The notes below the pieces were generated by a model. That model did no database searches, was not told where the DNA came from, and worked only from the letters and a program-made list of their open reading frames with translations. From NCBI GenBank assembly GCA_039922495.1, contig JBDTEO010000011.1, positions 62,001-126,000 on the forward strand: DNA of 64,000 nucleotides, given 5' to 3'. The stretch is from JALYYC01 sp039922495. GTDB lineage: Bacteria; Chloroflexota; Dormibacteria; CF-121. This document shows positions 59,181 to 64,000 of this stretch, piece after piece (position 1 is the first letter of the stretch; every line of letters starts with the position of its first letter). A program made the translations under genes and the position numbers.

Positions 59181-59778
59181 GGTTGCGCCGGACCGCGCGA
59201 AACCCCGGTGGCGACTCTTCCTCGCCGCGTCGCTCTCCGAGGCGGTCCGCGGTGCGCTGACCCCTCCGCTCGACGCGCTGGCGAGCCTGCGCCCGAAGGT
59301 CGATCCGAGCCGCCTCGATGCGATCCATCTGACGCTGCATTTCCTGGGTAACGTCGAGCTGGCCCGGGTCGACGACCTCAGCTGCGGTCTCCCGGAGGCC
59401 GTCGGGCGCTTCGAGCGCTTCGAGGTCATCGTCTCCGGTGTGGGCGCGTTTCCCTCGATGGTGACGCCGCGGATCATCTGGGCCGGGATCACCGGTCCAG
59501 ATCGGTCGAGCCTCCTGGCGCTGCAGGCAGCGACCGCCGCGCCGCTCGCCGGTGCCGGGATTGCGCTGGACGATCGACCCTATGCCCCGCACCTGACCCT
59601 GGCGCGGGTACGCCCGGAAGCCGGTCCACGCGAGCGACGCGAGCTGGCGTCATGGGCGGAGCGGTGGGCCGACGGCCGATTCGGCGTCCTGCGGATCGAC
59701 GCCATCCAGCTGATGCGGAGCGACCTGGCAGCGCGACCGCCGCGCTACACCGCGCTCGAGAGCTTCCCCCTACAATAG
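59170..59778 (+). CDS. thpR: RNA 2',3'-cyclic phosphodiesterase (ThpR)
   Basis: A 202-residue member of the 2H phosphoesterase family, with two H-x-T-x motifs: IHLTLHFLGN and PHLTLARVRP. It hydrolyses or forms 2'-5' linkages in RNA in vitro; the cellular role is unclear. ATG at 59170 overlaps the end of the oxidoreductase gene by 11 nt. It is the last gene before tRNA-Arg. Confidence 0.88.
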   Translation: MSSKVAPDRAKPRWRLFLAASLSEAVRGALTPPLDALASLRPKVDPSRLDAIHLTLHFLGNVELARVDDLSCGLPEAVGRFERFEVIVSGVGAFPSMVTPRIIWAGITGPDRSSLLALQAATAAPLAGAGIALDDRPYAPHLTLARVRPEAGPRERRELASWAERWADGRFGVLRIDAIQLMRSDLAARPPRYTALESFPLQ

Positions 59779-59789
59779 GGTTCCGCAAT

Positions 59790-59863
59790 GCGCCCATAGC
59801 TCAGCCTGGATAGAGCACCGGGCTACGGACCCGGGCGCGGGGGTTCAAATCCTCCTGGGCGCA
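59790..59863 (+). tRNA. tRNA-Arg (anticodon ACG)
   Basis: Acceptor GCGCCCA/TGGGCGC, D arm GCTCAGCCTGGATAGAGC, anticodon stem CCGGG/CCCGG around loop CTACGGA (anticodon ACG, presumably deaminated to ICG) and T arm GGGGGTTCAAATCCTCC. No CCA is encoded. Its D arm is identical to that of the tRNA-Arg at 35915. Confidence 0.95.
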
Positions 59864-59902
59864 TTTCTCCCGGTCGGGATGCCGGCTTTATGATGGACCG
59901 GC

Positions 59903-60931
59903 ATGTCCCGCCCGGTGCGAACCGACCTTGTGCAGCCGGATGGGCGTCGCGTTTACCTCTACGACCAATTCACGCCGCCGCCGGCCGGCTACGACGCACC
60001 AAGCATCGGCGATGGTGCGTATGAGCGGCGCTGGAATCCACTTCGAGAGGAATGGGTCCTGGTGGCCGCCGCGCGCCAGTCGCGGACCTTCCTCCCCGAG
60101 CGGGCCGCCTGTCCGCTCGATCCCTCGACGCCGGAGCATTCAACCGAGATTCCAGCCTCGCGGTTCGATGCGGCCGTCTTCGAGAACCGATTCCCGGCGA
60201 TGCTGGGGGCCGCCGGCGGGGGCGTCTGCGAGGTGGTCGTGTACACCGATCAGCACGAGGGATCGTTCAGCAGCCTGCCGACCAGCGCGCTCGAGCGACT
60301 GATCGAGGTGTGGACGGACCGCTACCGCGCGCTGGCACGACGCAAGGACGTCTCGTACGTGTTCATCTTCGAAAACCGCGGCGAGCAAGTCGGGGTGACG
60401 CTGCACCACCCGCACGGCCAGATCTATGGCTATCCATTCATCCCGCCCGTGGCATCCCTGGAGCTCAGGGGCCGTGGGAACGTGTGTCGACATTGCCGGT
60501 TGATCCAGGACGAGATCAACGACGGACGGCGCGTTCTCCTCGACGAACGCGGGGTTGTCGCCTACGTCCCCGCCTATGCGCGATGGCCGTACGAGGTGCA
60601 CGTCACGACGGCGAAACATCGAGATTGCCTGCCGGCGCTGACGGCGACGGAACGAGGCACCCTGGTTCATACCATGCAGCGTGTCACGCAGGCGTACGAC
60701 CGGCTGTTCCAGGTGCCCATGCCGTACATGATGGTGATCCATCAGCGGCCCACCGATGGATTGAGCTACCCGCAGGCCCACCTACACGTGGAGTTCTATC
60801 CGATTCTGCGCGACAGCGGCAAGCTGAAATACCTCGCCGGCTCCGAGTCGGGCGCGGGGGTCTTCATCAACGACACGCTTGCGGAGTCCTCGGCGGCTCG
60901 CCTGCGAAGCCTGATCAAAGCGCCAGCCTAG
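59903..60931 (+). CDS. galT: Galactose-1-phosphate uridylyltransferase
   Basis: A 342-residue protein of the GalT branch of the HIT superfamily. It has WNPLREEWVLVAAARQSR, ENRGEQVGVTLHHPHGQIYG and the active-site HxHxH-like YPQAHLHVEFYP, and a zinc-type CRHCRL. It exchanges UMP between UDP-glucose and galactose-1-phosphate in the Leloir pathway. TATGAT ends 8 nt before the ATG, another leaderless layout. Other gal genes are not nearby. Confidence 0.92.
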   Translation: MSRPVRTDLVQPDGRRVYLYDQFTPPPAGYDAPSIGDGAYERRWNPLREEWVLVAAARQSRTFLPERAACPLDPSTPEHSTEIPASRFDAAVFENRFPAMLGAAGGGVCEVVVYTDQHEGSFSSLPTSALERLIEVWTDRYRALARRKDVSYVFIFENRGEQVGVTLHHPHGQIYGYPFIPPVASLELRGRGNVCRHCRLIQDEINDGRRVLLDERGVVAYVPAYARWPYEVHVTTAKHRDCLPALTATERGTLVHTMQRVTQAYDRLFQVPMPYMMVIHQRPTDGLSYPQAHLHVEFYPILRDSGKLKYLAGSESGAGVFINDTLAESSAARLRSLIKAPA

Positions 60932-61122
60932 CCTTCCTCGCGCAGGCCGGTCAGTATCCGCTCGAGCCGGCGTGCCAGGTCGCTCAGCTCGGCGGCCATC
61001 GCCCGCAATTCCGTTTCTGCCTGCGGCCCGAGCTCGCCGGAACGGCCCAGCAGGTTGAGGCGGTTGCCGGCGCCCATGACGGTGTTCTTCAGCCGTCGCA
61101 ATTGTTCGCGCCTTTCAGTCAT
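60928..61122 (-). CDS. Small helical hypothetical protein coupled to psuG
   Basis: A 64-residue charged protein (TERREQLRRLKNTVMGAGNR, then AAELSDLARRLERILTGL), predicted as a helical hairpin. Its ATG overlaps the psuG stop (ATGA), and its own stop overlaps the convergent galT stop. The tight coupling supports a real gene; the function is unknown. The KNTVMGAGNRLNLL segment faintly recalls a histidine-kinase dimerisation helix. Confidence 0.55.
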   Translation of the reverse strand: MTERREQLRRLKNTVMGAGNRLNLLGRSGELGPQAETELRAMAAELSDLARRLERILTGLREEG

Positions 61123-61994
61123 GTGGCCGCCAGGGCAACGGCCAGCTGCGCCGCCAGGACGGCGTTCTGTTCCAGGAGGGCGACATTGGCCTGAATCACC
61201 CGTGACCCTAGCCGCTCCTGCAAACGCTTCAACTCTGCAGGCGTCCTTAAGCCGCCGGATTCATCGCCGCTGTCGGAAACCGCCTCCAGCTCCGCGGTGG
61301 GGATGGCCACCGTTGCCGGGAGCGCCTGGCAGAGGACGACGCCTGCCCCGGTCAGCGCCCAGTGCTCGCGCAACAGGGCCACCATATCGTCAACCGTGTC
61401 CATGCTCGCAGGAAGTCGAATGCCCGACGACTGAGCCAGGAAGCCGGCCATCTCAACCGACCGCCATCCGACCACCGCCACGCCCAGGGTCTCGAGGTAC
61501 TCGAGCGTCGCCACGCGGTCGAGCGTCGACTTGGGCCCGGCGCAAACGACACAGACCGGGTGCTTGCCGAGCTCGGTGAGATCGGCCGACACGTCGTTCC
61601 CATCGCCGGGGTGGACGCCACCGATGCCGCCGGTGCTGAGCACCCGGATACCCGCCAGCGTCGCGGCAGCCACGGTCGCCGCAACCGTCGTCCCTCCGAA
61701 TCCCGGACTTTTCAGGCTGGAGGCGAGATTCCAGGGCGAGACCTTCACGGCGTCTCCGTGATCCGCAAGGGCGGCGCACTCGGTCAGGCTGAGTCCAACC
61801 AGAAGCCTCCCCTCGAACACGGCGACCACGGCCGGGACCGCGCCCGCCGTCCGGCAGGCGTCCCACTGCCGTTGCACCGAGTCGAGGGCCGCGTCCCTGG
61901 GAAGCCCGTGGGTGATCACGGCCGATTCCAGCGCGACGACGGCCACGCCGGATCGGAGTGCGGTCTGGATCTCCGGTGCGATGGCGATGGGCAT
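61119..61994 (-). CDS. psuG: Pseudouridine-5'-phosphate glycosidase
   Basis: A 291-residue enzyme that cleaves the C-C glycosidic bond of pseudouridine 5'-phosphate to uracil and ribose 5-phosphate. Family motifs are VALESAVITHGLP, STGGIGGVHPG, VVCAGPKSTLD, TLGVAVVGW and GIRLPASMDT. ATG at 61994 (MPIAIAPEIQ) is chosen; a longer frame runs into the divergent tRNA-Leu. No pseudouridine kinase (psuK) is adjacent. Confidence 0.92.
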   Translation of the reverse strand: MPIAIAPEIQTALRSGVAVVALESAVITHGLPRDAALDSVQRQWDACRTAGAVPAVVAVFEGRLLVGLSLTECAALADHGDAVKVSPWNLASSLKSPGFGGTTVAATVAAATLAGIRVLSTGGIGGVHPGDGNDVSADLTELGKHPVCVVCAGPKSTLDRVATLEYLETLGVAVVGWRSVEMAGFLAQSSGIRLPASMDTVDDMVALLREHWALTGAGVVLCQALPATVAIPTAELEAVSDSGDESGGLRTPAELKRLQERLGSRVIQANVALLEQNAVLAAQLAVALAAT

Positions 61995-62014
61995 CGCTAT
62001 ATTCTGTCTCGCCT

Positions 62015-62096
62015 GCGGGCGTAGCCGAATTGGTACAGGCGCACGGCTTAGGACCGTGTGGCGCAAGCCATAAGGGTTCGAGTCCCTTCGCCCGCA
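62015..62096 (+). tRNA. tRNA-Leu (anticodon TAG)
   Basis: Acceptor GCGGGCG/CGCCCGC, anticodon stem CACGG/CCGTG around loop CTTAGGA (anticodon UAG, reading CUA and other CUN), a class II variable arm (TGGCGCAAGCCA) and T arm AGGGTTCGAGTCCCT. No CCA is encoded. The 184 nt between it and tig hold no recognisable gene. Confidence 0.95.
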
Positions 62097-62280
62097 ATCC
62101 TTGCGTCAGTCCTCGCTGGCGACAGGGCGGCGCCGGCCGTCTGCGCGCCGTCCACGGCGTATCGCGCAACGTGGCCCGGCGCTCGACGGGGCCGCCGCCC
62201 TGCCGCGAGTGCGCCCACCGGGGTTTCTTCAGCCGTTTGGCCGTGTCCGTATTTGCCTTGAACTGGTAGGTTATTGACCC

Positions 62281-63675
62281 GTGGCAGAGGTCAAGGTCGA
62301 GACGGAAAAAAAACCCGGTTCCCAGGTCGTCCTGACGGTTGAGGTGCCCGAGGACCAGGTGAAGCAGTCGATCGACGTCGCCTATTCGCGGCTCGCGCCG
62401 CGGGTCCGGATCGCGGGCTTCCGTCCCGGCAAGGCGCCGCGCCCGATGATCGAGCGAGAGCTGGGCTGGTCCGTCCTCCGGCAGGAAGCCCTCGACATCC
62501 TCCTCCCCGTGGCCTACAACGCCGCGGTGGCGGAGGCGCATATCGATCCGATCGACAACCCGCGCGTCGACGTCCAGCAGTTCGATCGGGGACAGCCGAT
62601 GCGCTTTTCCGCCACGGTCTCAGTCAAGCCGGACGTGGAGCTCAAGGATTTCACGGACATCCGCGTGCCGCGGCCGCAAACCGAGATCGGTGACACCGAC
62701 ATCAACGAGGCTATCGAGCGGCTCCGCGCCCGGTTCGCCGAGCTGCACGCCGTCGAGCGGCCGGTGCACGCCGGCGACTTCCTCACGGTTGATCTGCACC
62801 TGCTCAAATCGGGCGCCGTCCTGGTCGGGGAAAGCCAGACGGATGCCCAGCTGGAGGTCGACGCTGAGCGGCTCTTGCCAGGGCTCGCCGCCGGGCTTGA
62901 AGGTCAGGCCGTCGGTGAGACCCGCGACATCGCGCTCACGCTGCCCGCGGATTATCCCAAGAAGGATCTTGCCTCCGCCCACGTGATCTTTCGGGTGACG
63001 GTCAAGTCGATCAAGGAGCGCCTGCTCCCGCCACTCGACGACGAGCTGGCGCGACTGGTCGGCCGGGGCGAGACGCTCGACGGGCTGCGCGAGGAACTGC
63101 GGGACGAGCTCCAGGATGCGGCCAGCCGCGCCGACGAACAGCGCTTCGAGAATGAGGTCCTGACCGCGTTGGATGAGCGCCTCCAGGTCGAGGTGCCGGA
63201 GGCGCTGATCGACCAGGAAATCGATCGACGCCTGCGTGAGCTGGAACTCCGCCTCCAGGAGCAGGGCATCAAAGTCGACCGCTATCTCGAATACACCAAG
63301 ACCACCGTGGAAGCCCTTCGGGCAGAGCAGCGCGCGCCAGCCGTCCAGAAGGTCCGCCTCGAGCTGGCGCTGGCGACGGTTGCCGAGCGGGCCGGGGTGA
63401 CCGTGCCCGATTCCGAGATCGATGCCGCCCTGAGCGTCGCCCTCTCGGAGGACCAGCAGGCTGCCCGGCGCGCGCGTGACCTGCGGACCGCGGACCCGGT
63501 GCGGGCCTACTTCCGCCACCAGCTCTTGATGCGCAAGACGATCGACTATCTCGGGAACCTTGCGGCTCCAGATTCTTCGGATACAATTGGTGCTCCCTCG
63601 GAAGCGGGAGAGCCCGAGGCTGAGCCGGCGTCGAAGGGGCAGCGGCGCCCGTCGGGAAAGAAGAAGGCCGATTAA
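62281..63675 (+). CDS. tig: Trigger factor (ribosome-associated chaperone and prolyl isomerase)
   Basis: A 464-residue protein with the ribosome-binding signature region PRVRIAGFRPGKAPRPMIER (F-R-x-G-x-x-P), an FKBP-type PPIase domain (HAGDFLTVDLHLLKSGAVLV) and a helical C-terminal domain, ending in a Lys/Arg-rich tail. It binds nascent chains at the exit tunnel. The start is GTG at 62281. clpP follows 80 nt downstream, the common tig-clpP order. Confidence 0.95.
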   Translation: MAEVKVETEKKPGSQVVLTVEVPEDQVKQSIDVAYSRLAPRVRIAGFRPGKAPRPMIERELGWSVLRQEALDILLPVAYNAAVAEAHIDPIDNPRVDVQQFDRGQPMRFSATVSVKPDVELKDFTDIRVPRPQTEIGDTDINEAIERLRARFAELHAVERPVHAGDFLTVDLHLLKSGAVLVGESQTDAQLEVDAERLLPGLAAGLEGQAVGETRDIALTLPADYPKKDLASAHVIFRVTVKSIKERLLPPLDDELARLVGRGETLDGLREELRDELQDAASRADEQRFENEVLTALDERLQVEVPEALIDQEIDRRLRELELRLQEQGIKVDRYLEYTKTTVEALRAEQRAPAVQKVRLELALATVAERAGVTVPDSEIDAALSVALSEDQQAARRARDLRTADPVRAYFRHQLLMRKTIDYLGNLAAPDSSDTIGAPSEAGEPEAEPASKGQRRPSGKKKAD

Positions 63676-63728
63676 CCGTCGTATTCAAAAGTGAGTACGC
63701 GGAAGACTGGATTGTAAGAATCGACCCC

Positions 63729-63734
63729 TATAAT
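63729..63734 (+). promoter_or_regulatory. -10 box upstream of clpP
   Basis: Perfect TATAAT 21 nt before the clpP ATG with a weak -35, suggesting clpP can be transcribed separately from tig. Confidence 0.5.
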
Positions 63735-63755
63735 GGCGAACAGGAGAGCCAGCCC

Positions 63756-64000
63756 ATGAATTTCGAACGGCTCAGCCGTCGACCCGAAGCCCTCATCCCC
63801 ATGGTGATCGAGACGACCAACCGGGGCGAGCGCGCCTTCGATATCTATTCCAGGCTGCTCAAAGACCGGATCATCTTCATCGGGACCCCGATCGATGACC
63901 AGGTCGCCAACGTCGTCATGGCGCAGCTCCTGTTCCTGGCGTCGGAGGACCCCGACAAGGACATCAACATCTATATCAACAGCCCTGGTGGCGTGGTCAC
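63756..64000 (+). CDS. clpP: ATP-dependent Clp protease proteolytic subunit, 3' end beyond window
   Basis: About 81 codons are visible. PMVIETTNRGERAFDIYSRL, LKDRIIFIGTPIDDQVANVV and the start of the oxyanion region INIYINSPGGVV are hallmark ClpP sequences; the catalytic Ser, His and Asp lie beyond the window. AGGAGA lies 9 nt before the ATG. It degrades proteins with ClpX or ClpC, and its position after tig is conserved in many bacteria. Confidence 0.97.
   Translation, partial: MNFERLSRRPEALIPMVIETTNRGERAFDIYSRLLKDRIIFIGTPIDDQVANVVMAQLLFLASEDPDKDINIYINSPGGVV

Noticed and set aside
62097..62280. Interval between tRNA-Leu and tig
   Set aside because: No ORF with a ribosome site, no RNA fold or repeat recognised; probably tig promoter and leader.

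Overview
The window is GC-rich, densely coded bacterial chromosome. Small codirectional operons with ATGA or GTGA overlaps alternate between strands. The gene set is mostly housekeeping: NAD salvage, fatty-acid initiation, respiration, heme synthesis, exonuclease VII, trigger factor and ClpP, plus three tRNAs. There is no phage, insertion sequence, CRISPR array or plasmid module. A UPF0182 membrane protein, a BldD-like regulator, a COX15-CtaB fusion, an A2-type cytochrome oxidase, HemQ-type heme synthesis and many apparently leaderless genes suggest a Terrabacteria lineage near Chloroflexota or Dormibacterota. No rRNA is present, so this placement is inference.

Layout. 1-2.3 kb: partial aldehyde dehydrogenase, MobA-like transferase and a GNAT remnant. 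2.3-4.9 kb: a response regulator/HD-GYP protein behind an XRE-TPR regulator, which is divergent from a 26-residue peptide gene with its own promoter and terminator. 4.9-11.9 kb: UPF0182 protein, enolase, zinc-ribbon protein, phasin-like protein and a class A penicillin-binding protein with a 3' frameshift. 11.9-16.8 kb: fabH-accD-accA-nicotinate phosphoribosyltransferase-nicotinamidase operon, then a YjbQ protein. 16.9-28.3 kb: GH15 enzyme, then a long respiratory locus (Rieske, split cytochrome b, triheme cytochrome c, several tiny membrane proteins, oxidase subunits II and I, heme A synthesis fusion, cupredoxin). 28.3-34.1 kb: BirA, unknowns, HD hydrolase, exonuclease VII, BldD-like regulator. 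34.2-36.3 kb: second XRE-TPR regulator preceded by a 28-residue peptide gene, then tRNA-Arg and a LuxR-type HTH. 36.4-47 kb: PLP decarboxylase, DUF2254, uracil-DNA glycosylase, helicase, HEAT protein, acyl-CoA ligase, metallo-beta-lactamase-fold protein. 47-53.3 kb: hemQ-hemE, ABC exporter, ParA with a small partner, CvpA-like protein. 53.4-59.8 kb: aminotransferase-ALDH-hydrolase-ureohydrolase-FAD oxidoreductase operon fitting guanidino-acid or polyamine catabolism. 59.8-64 kb: tRNA-Arg, galT, psuG, tRNA-Leu, tig, clpP.

The most striking signal is the pair of XRE-TPR regulators, each next to a 26-28 codon gene for a short peptide that starts M-x-R-F, has a hydrophobic core, ends in a short polar tail and has a strong ribosome binding site. 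This is the layout of peptide-pheromone (RRNPP-type) quorum sensing, best known from Firmicutes. Each regulator also touches a cyclic-di-GMP component: the first overlaps an HD-GYP phosphodiesterase gene, and the second precedes a BldD-like protein that keeps the full c-di-GMP motif RxD-x8-RxxD. A peptide-to-c-di-GMP signalling circuit is therefore a testable hypothesis. A second theme is start-codon use: several genes make sense only if they start at CTG, and several others have a -10 box just 6-9 nt before the start codon, which implies leaderless mRNAs.
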